From positions 62,001-126,000 of the forward strand of contig CAWDXO010000008.1 in the NCBI GenBank assembly GCA_963806335.1: a stretch of DNA of 64,000 bases. The letters are read 5' to 3'. This stretch comes from Palsa-504 sp963806335. Lineage in GTDB: Bacteria; Actinomycetota; Actinomycetes; Streptosporangiales; Streptosporangiaceae. Positions within the stretch are counted from its first letter, which is position 1. Each line of letters begins with the position of its first letter. The notes under the pieces are model-generated. The model was not told the origin of the DNA and searched no databases. It was given only the letters and a program-made list of their open reading frames with translations. Positions 8,150 through 16,923 of this stretch are shown here, piece by piece. A program made the translations under genes and the position numbers.

Positions 8150-9292
8150 CTAGAAGCCCAGGCTGCGGCCCACGATCTCCTTCATGATCTCGGTCGTGCC
8201 GCCGTAGAGCCGCTGCACTCGGGCGTCCCGCCAGAGCCGGGCGATCTCGTACTCGTTGATGTAGCCGTAGCCGCCGTGCAGTTGCAGGCAGCGGTCCACG
8301 ATTTCCCACTGAAGTTCGGTGGCCCACCACTTGGCCCCGGCGGCCTCTTCCGCGGTCAGCTCGCCGGCCAGGGCCGCCTGCACGCACCGGTCGAGGTAGG
8401 CGTGGGCCACATCCAGCTTGGTCTTCATCTCCGCCAGCGCGAACCGGTTGACCTGGAATCCGCCGATCGGCTGGCCGAAGGCGTGGCGGTCGGCGGCGTA
8501 TTCGCTGGTCACCTGGAACGCGCGGTCGGCGTGGGCGATTGCGTACACGGCGATGCCAAGCCGTTCGGCGGGCAGGTTGCGCATCAGGTGGTAGAAACCG
8601 CGGCCTTCCTCGCCGAGCAGGTTCGCGGCCGGCACCCGCACGTCGCGGAAGAACAGCTCGGCGGTGTCCTGGGCGCGGTTGCCGATCTTGTCGAGCTTGC
8701 GCCCCCGCTCGAAGCCCTCGAAGCCTTCCTCGACCACGAGCAGGCTCATGCCCCGGTGCCCGGCCTCGGGGTCGGTCCGCGCGACGACGATGACGAGGTT
8801 GGCGAGGATGCCGTTGCTAATGAAGGTCTTCGTCCCGTTGAGCACGTAGTGATCGCCGTCGCGGCGGGCGGTGGCCTTGATCTGCTTGAGGTCTGACCCC
8901 GCTCCGGGCTCGGACATGGCGATCGCGACCAGCCGCTCGCCGGCCACGAAGCCCGGCAGCCACCTTCGGCGCTGCTCTTCGCTGGTCAGGTCGGTCAGGT
9001 AGGGCGCCACCACGTCGTTGTGCAGCGCGAGCGCGAGGCCCTGGGTCCCGGTCGCGGCGATCTCCTCGGCGATGACCACGCTGTAGCGGAGGTCGCTGAT
9101 GCCCAGGCCGCCGTACTCCTCCGGCACCATCCAGCCGAGCAGGCCGAGCTCGCCGGCCCTGCGCCAGGCCTCCCGGCTGACCACGCCCGCCGCCAGCCAC
9201 TCCGCCGTGTGCGGGACGCATTCCTTGGCCAGGAAGGCCCGCACCAGCTGCCGGAACTGCTCGTGCTCCTCGGTGAAGATGGTCCGGCGCAC
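8150..9292 (-). CDS. Acyl-CoA dehydrogenase, 380 aa
   Basis: A full-length flavoprotein ACAD. Visible are AIAMSEPGAGSDLKQIKA (FAD/substrate region), the GTKTFISNG motif, DKIGNRAQDTAELFF, QVNRFALAEMKTKLD and the C-terminal LHGGYGYINEYEIARLWRDA with YGGTTEIMKEI. The catalytic base is likely the Glu of LPAERLGIA (about residue 246), the position used by isovaleryl- and long-chain-type ACADs; this is a family inference. It introduces the alpha-beta double bond into an acyl-CoA, passing electrons to ETF. A promoter-like pair is seen at 9331-9360, inside the 3' end of the upstream gene. Confidence 0.92.
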   Translation of the reverse strand: MRRTIFTEEHEQFRQLVRAFLAKECVPHTAEWLAAGVVSREAWRRAGELGLLGWMVPEEYGGLGISDLRYSVVIAEEIAATGTQGLALALHNDVVAPYLTDLTSEEQRRRWLPGFVAGERLVAIAMSEPGAGSDLKQIKATARRDGDHYVLNGTKTFISNGILANLVIVVARTDPEAGHRGMSLLVVEEGFEGFERGRKLDKIGNRAQDTAELFFRDVRVPAANLLGEEGRGFYHLMRNLPAERLGIAVYAIAHADRAFQVTSEYAADRHAFGQPIGGFQVNRFALAEMKTKLDVAHAYLDRCVQAALAGELTAEEAAGAKWWATELQWEIVDRCLQLHGGYGYINEYEIARLWRDARVQRLYGGTTEIMKEIVGRSLGF

Positions 9293-9330
9293 TGGTTCCT
9301 CCTCCGGCTGGCTTCTGACTAATAGGATTG

Positions 9331-9360
9331 ATTATATAACTCTTTTATCTGTTTAGTGAA
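9331..9360 (-). promoter_or_regulatory. Sigma-70-like promoter of the acyl-CoA dehydrogenase
   Basis: On the minus strand TTCACT (9360-9355) and TATAAT (9336-9331) are separated by 18 bases. The -10 is a perfect consensus, unusual in this GC-rich DNA, and lies 39 bases upstream of the ATG at 9292. The -35 overlaps the end of the upstream gene. Confidence 0.6.
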
Positions 9361-9734
9361 GTGGTGGTGGCCGTGAGCTGGCCTGCGGCGCGGATTCCCG
9401 CGGTCGACGGGGCGGCCCGCGGCCGGAAGCCAGCGTCGCGGGCGCGCCGGTCCCTGGCCAGTAAGGCAGCGCGCAGGGTCTGAACGGGCTGGACGGCGGC
9501 CGCGGCCGGTGTCTGGCTGATGAGCTGCCGGATCCATCGCATGCGGCTCGCGGCGGCCTCGGGGTGGTCGCCGAACTCCTGGGCCATCTGGCTGGCGCAG
9601 CCCGCGATACCCAGGCGCCGCACTGTCTGGCTGATCACTTCGGCCACCGCCGCCGGGCTCGGGGCATCAGAGCGTTGCAGCCCTGACGCGAACAGGGCCG
9701 CGCACCGCGCCCCGTTGACGTTCAACCGGGTCAT
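9345..9734 (-). CDS. Hypothetical protein, 129 aa
   Basis: ATG 9734 is chosen because AGGAGG sits seven bases upstream; a longer frame to 9770 lacks such a site. The protein begins MTRLNVNGARCAALFASGLQ and continues as a helical segment with VAEVISQTVRRLGIAGCASQ and MAQEFGDHPEAAASRMRWIR, then a basic Ala-rich tail. I do not recognise the family. No signal peptide or membrane segment is seen. It has its own good promoter (9772-9801) and its last codons overlap the promoter of the downstream dehydrogenase. Confidence 0.6.
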   Translation of the reverse strand: MTRLNVNGARCAALFASGLQRSDAPSPAAVAEVISQTVRRLGIAGCASQMAQEFGDHPEAAASRMRWIRQLISQTPAAAAVQPVQTLRAALLARDRRARDAGFRPRAAPSTAGIRAAGQLTATTTSLNR

Positions 9735-9771
9735 GACGAGCCTCCTGCCTTGACGATCAAGCCTTCCCAAT

Positions 9772-9801
9772 ATAGTAAGATGATTTAGTTAATTCGGTCA
9801 A
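9772..9801 (-). promoter_or_regulatory. Sigma-70-like promoter of the 129-aa hypothetical gene
   Basis: Minus strand TTGACC (9801-9796), an 18-base spacer and TACTAT (9777-9772) lie 38 bases upstream of the ATG at 9734. The segment TTACTATAT recurs in the AT-rich island near 47030. Confidence 0.6.
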
Positions 9802-10003
9802 GGGTGTTCGCTAGGCGTGTCCGGTAGATCTTCCGCTGTGGCTGGTGTAGATCAGGGCGGGTGGACGATCGCCTGATCCGGCACGACCTTACTGATGGGT
9901 AACGGCGGCGGCTGCTGCCGATGAAACTGGCAGATCCACGCGTTTCCCGGCGCCAGGCGGACACGGCACCCGCTTCCCGCCATACTGGGTAAGTGGGACG
10001 GGA

Positions 10004-12028
10004 ATGGCAGTTATCCCGGAAACAGCACCAGCGCCTGCATCAGGAGCACCTCGCTGGCGCCGCTTCCTGACGCCGTGGCGCTCGCCCGCGGATCAGCCCG
10101 CCTGGGCCCGGCCGGCGCTGCTGGCCATCGCCGCCGTCGCGGCGGTCGCGTACGGCTGGGGAATGGCCGGTGCCAGCGTCGAGCCGTTCTACGGTGCGGC
10201 AGCCCGCAGCATGTCGGAAAGCTGGCACGACTTCATCTTCGCGGCGTTCGATCCAGCCGGGACTGTCACCGTGGACAAGCTGCCTGGCGCGCTGTGGGTG
10301 CAGGCCCTGTCGCTGCGGATCTTCGGTTTTCACATCTGGGCCCTGGTCCTGCCGCAAGTGGCCGAGGGCGTGCTCACCGTCCTGGTGCTGTACCGGGCGG
10401 TCCGCCGGCTGGCCGGACCTGCGGCCGGCCTGACCGCCGCGGCTGTGCTCGCCGTCACGCCCATCACCGTCCTGCTGAGCCGCGGCAACGTGTCCGACTC
10501 GCTGCTGATCCTGTTGCTCGTGCTCGCCGCCGACGCCACGTCCGCCGCGCTGCTCTCCGGGTCGCTGCGGCAGCTGCTGCTCGCCGGCGTCTGGGTCGGC
10601 CTAGCGTTCCAGACGAAGATGATCCAGGCCTGGCTGGCCCTGCCCGCGCTGGGCGCCGCCTACCTGCTCGCCGCCCCCGCAGCGAAGCTGCGTACCCGCT
10701 GCGCGCACGTCGCGCTGGCCGGGCTGGTCACCGCCGCAGTCTCCCTCTGCTGGATGAGCGCCGTCTCACTCGTACCGTCCCAGGACCGGCCCTACGCGGA
10801 TGGCAGTCCGAACGACTCGGTGTACACGCAGGTCTTCGACTACAACGGCCTGGGCCGGCTGACCGGGAACTGGGCGAGCATCGCCGGGCCGCCGTCACCG
10901 CTTGTGGTCGCGGCCGTAGAGAGCGGGCAGTTGCTGAACGCCGAGACCATAGGCATCAAGCCGAGCTGGCACCGGCTGCTGGCCGGCCCGTTCGCGGCCG
11001 ACAGCGGCTGGCTGCTGCCGGCGGCCCTCGCCAGCGCGCTGGGCGTGCTCATCTCCCGGCGTCGCCAGGGCAGGCGCGACCCGCTGCGCGCCGCCGTCGT
11101 GCTGTGGGGCGGCTGGTGGCTGGTCCTCGCGGTCTTCTTCAGCGTCGGCACCTACCTGAACTCGTACTACGTCGCGGCGCTCGTCCCCGCGGTGGCCGCG
11201 CTGTGCGGCACCGGCATCGCCGCGTGCGGACCTCGCCCTTGGCCGGGCAGGGTGCGGCTGATCGTCGCCGCGACCGTGCTTGGCTGCGTCGGCTACGGCG
11301 CCTACCTGATGTCCGGGACGGCATCCGGCCCGGTCGTGCTCACCGTAGTGGCGCTGATCGTGGCGGCGGCCGCCGCCGCCCAGCTGATGCTGCCCGCGTC
11401 AGGCGCGACCGGGCACCTGACCGCGGTCGCGTTCACCGGTGCCGCCGTGCTCCTGCTGCCCGCGGCGGCGTCCGTGAGCGGCGTCATCCGCGGGCTAGGA
11501 CCGTTTGACACCCCGTTCGAGTCGTCGAAGACCGCGCACAATAACCAGCTCCTGGCCGCCAACGCGGCCCGTCTGACCAGGGCAGTCCAGGGTCTAGAAC
11601 TCCATACGCCACCCGGTGACGCCCTGCTCGGCACCGACACGTCCGGGCTCGCGGAGAACTATATCCTGTACAGCGGCAGGGAGGTGCTGCCGATCGGCGG
11701 CTTCCTCGGCAACGTGCCGGCCCCGACGCTGGCCGCGCTGCAAGCCGACATCAGCCGCGGCTACGTGCGGGTATTCGTGCTGCCGGTGTCACCGGCGGGC
11801 CCGGACCCGCGGGTGCGGTGGATCGAGTCGCACTGCATTAGGCCGCCCCAGCCCCCAGGCCGCCGCCCGGTCCCGTACGCGAACTTCTTCTGCGGACCCG
11901 GGACCGGCCAGCCGGGTGGCGGACCGGCTGCCACGCCGGCACCGCCGCAGCCGGCTGCCACGCCGGCACCGCCGCAGCCGGCTGGCGAACGCAGCCACCA
12001 GGCGGCCGTCAGCACTGAAGGAGAGTGA
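10004..12028 (+). CDS. GT39-family membrane glycosyltransferase (ArnT/PMT-like), 674 aa
   Basis: A polytopic membrane protein of the mannosyltransferase/ArnT clan. After a Pro-rich N terminus the first membrane span (LLAIAAVAAVAYGWGMAG) leads into an extracytoplasmic loop with FDPAGTVTVDKLPGALWVQA, the region expected to bear the catalytic acidic residues. At least ten further hydrophobic spans follow, then a C-terminal extracytoplasmic domain ending IRPPQPPGRRPVPYANFFCG. Such actinobacterial enzymes move sugars from polyprenyl phosphates to cell-envelope acceptors (family knowledge). The last ~45 residues are a low-complexity Pro/Ala tail with a 27-bp tandem repeat. The gene stands alone; the ~200 bp upstream show no recognised element. 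Confidence 0.85.
   Translation: MAVIPETAPAPASGAPRWRRFLTPWRSPADQPAWARPALLAIAAVAAVAYGWGMAGASVEPFYGAAARSMSESWHDFIFAAFDPAGTVTVDKLPGALWVQALSLRIFGFHIWALVLPQVAEGVLTVLVLYRAVRRLAGPAAGLTAAAVLAVTPITVLLSRGNVSDSLLILLLVLAADATSAALLSGSLRQLLLAGVWVGLAFQTKMIQAWLALPALGAAYLLAAPAAKLRTRCAHVALAGLVTAAVSLCWMSAVSLVPSQDRPYADGSPNDSVYTQVFDYNGLGRLTGNWASIAGPPSPLVVAAVESGQLLNAETIGIKPSWHRLLAGPFAADSGWLLPAALASALGVLISRRRQGRRDPLRAAVVLWGGWWLVLAVFFSVGTYLNSYYVAALVPAVAALCGTGIAACGPRPWPGRVRLIVAATVLGCVGYGAYLMSGTASGPVVLTVVALIVAAAAAAQLMLPASGATGHLTAVAFTGAAVLLLPAAASVSGVIRGLGPFDTPFESSKTAHNNQLLAANAARLTRAVQGLELHTPPGDALLGTDTSGLAENYILYSGREVLPIGGFLGNVPAPTLAALQADISRGYVRVFVLPVSPAGPDPRVRWIESHCIRPPQPPGRRPVPYANFFCGPGTGQPGGGPAATPAPPQPAATPAPPQPAGERSHQAAVSTEGE
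11924..11977 (+). repeat. 27-bp tandem repeat in glycosyltransferase C-terminal tail
   Basis: Two near-identical 27-base units encode PAATPAPPQ twice. The frame is preserved. Confidence 0.85.
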
Positions 12029-12115
12029 GCTCGCTTATCGGCAGGCAGGGTCCAGCAGGCCACGGTCCAGCCGCCGGCCTCAAGGTCTACGCGACACAAC
12101 CTAGGCCGGTGGCTG

Positions 12116-12892
12116 TTATCGCGGGCTGCGGTCCCGCTGCTGGTAGCCGGCCGTCATCCCGCCGTCTACGAGCAGCGTGGTCCCGGTGATGAAGTCGGCC
12201 TGGTCGCTGGCATAGAACACCGCCGCGGCGGCGACGTCGCGAGCCTCCCCGATCCGGCCGACGGGCGGCACCGGCCAGTCGCCGTCGGCTTCGCCCCTGT
12301 CCCGTTCGCCAGGCGGCGCCATGTGCCGCATGCCAGGCCAGATGTCGCCCGGGCAGAGCACGTTCGAGCGCACGCCGTCAGGTCCGCCATCGAGGGCGAG
12401 CATTTTCCCCAGCATGACGACGGCGGCCTTGGTCACCGAGTACAGGCCCGTCGCCTGCTCGCCCCAGATCCCCGCATCGGAGGCAATGTGGATCATGCAC
12501 CCGCGGCGCCGCGCCAGGTACGGGTAAGCGAGCTGCGCATACAGCAGGTAGCCGCGGAGGTTGACGTTCATCACCCGGTCATAGTCCGCTAGCGGCGTGT
12601 CGATCAGCCGGGCGGTCACCCCCACGCCGGCGTTGTTCACCAGCACGTCCAGGCCGCCCAGGTGCGCCACGGCGGCGGTCACCGACGACGCGGCGGCGGC
12701 GGGGTCGACGGCGTCCGCGGCGACGAAGCGGACCCCCGGTCCCAGTGCCTGCGCGGCGCGTTCACCCAGGTCGTTATCGCGGCCAGTGATCACGACCTGG
12801 GCGCCCTCGTGCACGAAGCGCCCGGCTATGGCCAGGCCGAGGCCGGTGGTGCCGCCGGTGACCAGCGCGCATTTCCCCTGCAGCAAGCCCAT
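12116..12892 (-). CDS. Short-chain dehydrogenase/reductase, 258 aa
   Basis: A classical SDR: TGGTTGLG cofactor turn, NNAGVGVT, catalytic Ser in IHIASDAGIWGEQ, and Y-x3-K in LYSVTKAAV, ending with FITGTTLLVDGGMTAGY. ATG 12892 (MGLLQGK) is chosen as the family-typical start; a GTG at 12949 is possible but adds an atypical 19-residue leader. It probably oxidises an alcohol or hydroxyacyl-CoA with NAD(P). It stands alone, convergent with the glycosyltransferase. A CCGTTCGGTCAAATG site lies about 190 bp upstream. Confidence 0.88.
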   Translation of the reverse strand: MGLLQGKCALVTGGTTGLGLAIAGRFVHEGAQVVITGRDNDLGERAAQALGPGVRFVAADAVDPAAAASSVTAAVAHLGGLDVLVNNAGVGVTARLIDTPLADYDRVMNVNLRGYLLYAQLAYPYLARRRGCMIHIASDAGIWGEQATGLYSVTKAAVVMLGKMLALDGGPDGVRSNVLCPGDIWPGMRHMAPPGERDRGEADGDWPVPPVGRIGEARDVAAAAVFYASDQADFITGTTLLVDGGMTAGYQQRDRSPR

Positions 12893-13098
12893 GGACGCCC
12901 AGTTTAAACACCGGCTGTACCTCGGGCTCAGCGGCAGTTCGTGAGCCACAGCCGGCTATCGGAAAGGTGCGCGATACGCGTGAGGTCCTCGATCGACGGC
13001 GGCGGGGATGGCAGCCCGGCAAGACAGCTTCGCCGCCACGACGAGTACGCCTGAGTGAGTGTCGCGGGTCCGGGGTGGACGCACCAGCGCCCGTTCGG

Positions 13099-13608
13099 TC
13101 AAATGATCTTGATTTTGCCTGGCGGGGAGCCCGGCCACGGGATGGCGTGGCAACCGGGAAGCTGGCTGGCCAGGTCCTTCAGGTCGTCGTCCCTGGCCAT
13201 AGGCTCCCGGAGCCGGGCGGTGATCCGGACGGCGAGAGGGTCGCAGCCGACGCTGGCGAGGTGCTCGCGGAGCAGGTCGGATGCTCGCGTGACGTGGCCC
13301 GCGGCCGCGGTGGTGACCACTTCGATGTGATGGCGTTCCCAGTTCATCGGCCGGCGACCGGGATGGCGGCCCGGGATGCCCGTGATGGCCTCGAGATCGG
13401 CGGCGGCGAGGGCGAAGTCCGGGTCGGCGGTAACGGCGAGGCCCAGGGCCATGGCGGCCCGGCACGGGTCGGCGGCTCGCTGCGCCCGGCGGTACCACGC
13501 GGCCGCCTGATGGTTGGTGGTGACCGCCCGGCCATGGTCTTCGACCGCGGGCCCGGTGGCGAGCCGTTGATCATGGTGGCTGGGGCGCTGGCTTGGCGAT
13601 GGTGGCAT
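13099..13608 (-). CDS. Hypothetical protein, possible TPR-family fragment
   Basis: The middle of the frame reads WYRRAQRAADPCRAAMALGL and ATDP-like TADPDFALAAADLEAI, then WERHHIEVVTTAAAGH and RASDLLREHL. These alternate Ala-rich helices resemble part of the N-terminal repeat region of TTC38-like tetratricopeptide proteins, which are much longer (around 400 aa). I therefore suspect a truncated remnant that ends abruptly in PGSPPGKIKII. The start is uncertain; no good ribosome site was found. Coding potential is moderate. It could also be a small unrelated helical protein. Confidence 0.4.
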   Translation of the reverse strand: MPPSPSQRPSHHDQRLATGPAVEDHGRAVTTNHQAAAWYRRAQRAADPCRAAMALGLAVTADPDFALAAADLEAITGIPGRHPGRRPMNWERHHIEVVTTAAAGHVTRASDLLREHLASVGCDPLAVRITARLREPMARDDDLKDLASQLPGCHAIPWPGSPPGKIKII

Positions 13609-13659
13609 AACAGCCAGGTTGCCCGGGCGGCCTGAAGCGGCGCTGAGGTGAGGCTGAGG

Positions 13660-16600
13660 TCAGCCGAGGCGGGTGGCGAGGGCGGCCACATCTGGCTCGT
13701 CGGTCAGCGAGCGGTACGCCGGTCCCTGCGCACGTCGCCGCGCGAGGGCGACGAAGGCCCCGACGTGGTGACGGGTCGGGTCGGCGATCGCCTTGACCGC
13801 GGCCACGGCGGTCTCGGCCAGGAGCTGGGTGGCCGGGTCCCCGCTGGCCGAGGCGCCTTCGGCGGCGTCGGCGGCGAAGACGGCAGCGTCACCGAAGCGG
13901 TCGGCGGCGAGCGCCCACCAGGCCAGGCCGGCGAGCACCCGAGGCGGTCCGGCCGGAAGGTCGATGTGCCGGTAGTGACCGGCCGCCGCGTCAAGCAGGG
14001 CCCGGGACCGCGGCAGGTCACCGCGGCGACGGGCGACCGCCGCCTGACCGACCATGGCGTCGGCCGACACCCACGGGTTGAAGCTGCAGTCGATCGCCTC
14101 GGCGTAAAGGCCGTCGGCGGCGTCGTCATCGCCTTGCCTGGCCCGCAGCGCGGCCAGGGCGACCAGGCTGAACGGCACCTGAATGGGCTGCCCGGTAGCC
14201 CGGCATCGCGCCACGAGCGCCTCGTAGGCCGCCGAGGCCGCCTCGAGGTCCCCACGCGCCTCGGCGATGCTGGCCAGGGCGTTCAGCGGAGAGACGACGA
14301 CCAAGACCTCTTCGGCGGCGTCGAAGCGTTCGAGACTCGAACGGGCGACCGGCTCGGCGTCCTCCAGCCGCCCCAGCGACAACAGGTTCCAGGCCACGAT
14401 CAAGTCGTGCGCGGCGAGGAGCCAGCCGTGGTCAGCCGGATCCAGCAGGTCCCGCGCCTCGCTCAACGCTTCGAGTGATCGGTCGAAGTGATGCGCGAAG
14501 CCCAGCACGGTCGCGTCTACCACCAGCGCCTCCGCTAGGCGAACCCGGTCGCGGCTGGTCCTCAAGGCGGCGACGGCCTCCTCGCATTCGATGACGCCCG
14601 CCGCCGGGTGAGTCGACATGCCCACGCAATAGCCGCGCCAGACGCGGGCGGTCGCTTCCACTTCGGGACGGCGCGGCCCTTCGGCGCCCAGCGCATCGCC
14701 GAGCCAGCGTGCTCCTTCGAGGAAGTCACCGTTGATGAACCACAGCCAGGCCATCCCCGACGTCAGCGACAGCGCCGCGTCGGCATCGCCCGCGGCGATG
14801 TACCAGTCGAGCGCGGCCCGCAGGTTGCCCGACTCCGTCCCGAGGCGGTCGCGCCACGCCGGCCCGGCAGCGCCGCGCAGGCCCTGGTGGGCTTGCTCGG
14901 CCAGCTGCCGGTAATACGCCGCGTGGCGGGCCCGGATGGCGGCGGCTTCGCCGGATTCGGTGAGCCGGTCCCTGCCGTACTGCCAGAGCGTCTGGAGCTG
15001 GCTGAACCGGGCCTCCCCTCCGTCACCTGGGGCCACCACGAGGGACTTGTCGACCAGCCGGCTCAGTACGTCGAGGATCTCGTCGGCGGGCACCTGCTCG
15101 TCCGCGCAGACGGCCTCGGCCGCGGTGAGCCCGCAGCCACCGGTGAAGGTGGCAAGCCGGGAGAACAGGCGGCGTTCGTCGGAGAACAGCAGGTCATAGC
15201 TCCAGTCCACGACGGCGCGGAGTGTCTGCTGGCGGGGCAAGGCGGTACGGGCGCCCTGGCTGAGTAGCCGGAAGCGGTCATCGAGGCGTTCCGCCAGGGT
15301 GGCCAGTGGCAGCGCCCGAAGGCGAGCGGCGGCGAGCTCGACGGCCAGGGGCAGGCCATCCAGCCGCCGGCAGATGTCCTCGATGAGGTCGCCGTCGGGG
15401 CGTGCCAGGCCGTCGGAGCCAGCCGGGCCGTCCGGGCCGGCCGGGAGGAAACCGGGCCGAACCGCCCGGGCGCGATCGACGAACAGCTCAACGGCGGCCA
15501 CCGGCGCCAGGCCGCCCACCGGCACCAGGACTTCCCCCGGTACGCCGAGCGGCTCGCGACTGGTAGCGATCAGCCGGAGACCGGGGACCGCTCCGGCCAG
15601 GGTGTCGGCCAGCGCGGCCGCCTCGCCGATGACGTGCTCGCAGTTGTCGAGAACGACGATCAGCGAGCGGCCGGCCAGGTAGCGCACGATAAGGTCCGTG
15701 GTCGATCCCGCTGGCTGAGTGCCCGGGAGGGCAGCGGCGCCCGCCCCGAGCGCCGCCGCCGCGGCCGGCGCCACCCCGTCCGGCTCGACCACGCCGGCGA
15801 GCTCAACCAGCCAGGCGCCGTCCCGGTGCTCCGCACGCAGGGCGGCGGCCACCTCCACCGCCAGGCGGGTCTTGCCCGCGCCGCCCGGGCCGGTCAGCGT
15901 GACGAGCCGGCTGGCGCGGACCGCCTCACGCAACTGGCCCAACTCGGCGTCGCGGCCGACGAAGCGGCTTAGCCGGGCGCGCAGATTCCCGGCTGACGCC
16001 GGCGGCGCGGCCGCCGGGACCGCAGCCGCGCTGACCGGGCTGGGCGGGGCGCTGGGCGGGGCGCTGGGCGGGGCGCTGGCCGGGGCGAGCGAGGGGTCCT
16101 GGGCCAGGATGCGGGCCTGGAGTTCCCGCAGGGCCGGGCCGGGGTCGATGCCCAGCTCGTCGACCAGGCGATCACGGACTTCGGTGTAGGCGCGCAGGGC
16201 TTCGGCCTGCCGTCCGGCCCGGTACAGGGCCAGGATGAGCAGCTCCCACAGGCGCTCGCGCAGCGGGTGCTGCCGGCACAACGCCTCCAGTTCGGCCGCG
16301 AGCTCGCCGTGACGGCCAAGCATCAGGTCAGCTCCGGCCCTGGCCTCGACCGCCACCAGGGTCAGCTCCTCCAGATGCGCCCGCTCGGCGGCAGCGAAGC
16401 CGGCGTCGGCGAACTCGGCCAGCGGCTCACCCCGCCGCAGGCCGAGCGCGTCGCCCAGTACCGCTGACGCCAGCGCCGCCTCGCCGTCTTCCGCCAGCCG
16501 CCGCCCCTCGGCCACCAACTGCCCGAAGCGGACGACGTCGACATCATCGGGGCCGACGGCTAGGGCATAGCCGGCCTCGCTGGTGAGGATCGCCGCCGGC

Positions 16601-16821
16601 CCGAAGGTGCGGCGCAGCTGACCGATCTGGGCCTGCAGGGCGTTGGCCGGGTTCGCCGCCTGCCCGCCGCCCCACAGCGCGTCGACCAGCCGGTCAGCGC
16701 TGACCGGCCGCCCCCGCTGCAGCGCCAGCAGGGCCAGCAGCGCCCGCTGTTTGGCGCCGCGGACCGGCACCGGCACGCCGTCGGCTACCGCTTCGAGCTC
16801 GCCGAACAGCCGCACCTGCAT
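13660..16821 (-). CDS. AfsR/SARP-type regulator with NB-ARC ATPase and TPR domains, 1053 aa
   Basis: The N terminus (MQVRLFGELEAV, LVDALWGG, LQAQIGQLRRTFG) is an OmpR-like winged helix, followed by a BTAD domain to about residue 245 ending PALRELQARILAQDPS. An APPS-rich linker with a 12-bp tandem repeat precedes the NTPase domain: LTGPGGAGKTRLAVE is Walker A (about 310) and SLIVVLDNCEHV Walker B, then GLPLAVELAAARLRALP, LLSQGARTALPRQQTL and a long TPR-like helical C terminus. Proteins of this kind activate transcription of nearby biosynthetic or transport genes. It is divergent from an ABC-2 exporter operon 100 bp away, which is the likely target (inference). Confidence 0.92.
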   Translation of the reverse strand: MQVRLFGELEAVADGVPVPVRGAKQRALLALLALQRGRPVSADRLVDALWGGGQAANPANALQAQIGQLRRTFGPAAILTSEAGYALAVGPDDVDVVRFGQLVAEGRRLAEDGEAALASAVLGDALGLRRGEPLAEFADAGFAAAERAHLEELTLVAVEARAGADLMLGRHGELAAELEALCRQHPLRERLWELLILALYRAGRQAEALRAYTEVRDRLVDELGIDPGPALRELQARILAQDPSLAPASAPPSAPPSAPPSPVSAAAVPAAAPPASAGNLRARLSRFVGRDAELGQLREAVRASRLVTLTGPGGAGKTRLAVEVAAALRAEHRDGAWLVELAGVVEPDGVAPAAAAALGAGAAALPGTQPAGSTTDLIVRYLAGRSLIVVLDNCEHVIGEAAALADTLAGAVPGLRLIATSREPLGVPGEVLVPVGGLAPVAAVELFVDRARAVRPGFLPAGPDGPAGSDGLARPDGDLIEDICRRLDGLPLAVELAAARLRALPLATLAERLDDRFRLLSQGARTALPRQQTLRAVVDWSYDLLFSDERRLFSRLATFTGGCGLTAAEAVCADEQVPADEILDVLSRLVDKSLVVAPGDGGEARFSQLQTLWQYGRDRLTESGEAAAIRARHAAYYRQLAEQAHQGLRGAAGPAWRDRLGTESGNLRAALDWYIAAGDADAALSLTSGMAWLWFINGDFLEGARWLGDALGAEGPRRPEVEATARVWRGYCVGMSTHPAAGVIECEEAVAALRTSRDRVRLAEALVVDATVLGFAHHFDRSLEALSEARDLLDPADHGWLLAAHDLIVAWNLLSLGRLEDAEPVARSSLERFDAAEEVLVVVSPLNALASIAEARGDLEAASAAYEALVARCRATGQPIQVPFSLVALAALRARQGDDDAADGLYAEAIDCSFNPWVSADAMVGQAAVARRRGDLPRSRALLDAAAGHYRHIDLPAGPPRVLAGLAWWALAADRFGDAAVFAADAAEGASASGDPATQLLAETAVAAVKAIADPTRHHVGAFVALARRRAQGPAYRSLTDEPDVAALATRLG
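16041..16078 (-). repeat. 12-bp tandem repeat in AfsR linker
   Basis: Three copies of a 12-base unit (gggcggggcgct) encode the SAPP repeats of the interdomain linker. Frame is preserved. Confidence 0.75.
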
Positions 16822-16923
16822 GAGGCCACCATAGGTCCCGCCTCAGCGCCGCGACAGTGCCACCTCAGCAGCCCGGCGCAGGCTGGCGACCAAGAACAGA
16901 AGACATCGAGGGAAGGACGAACG

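Noticed and set aside
9802..10003. Possible IS remnant upstream of the glycosyltransferase
   Set aside because: No inverted ends, transposase motif or target duplication could be seen.
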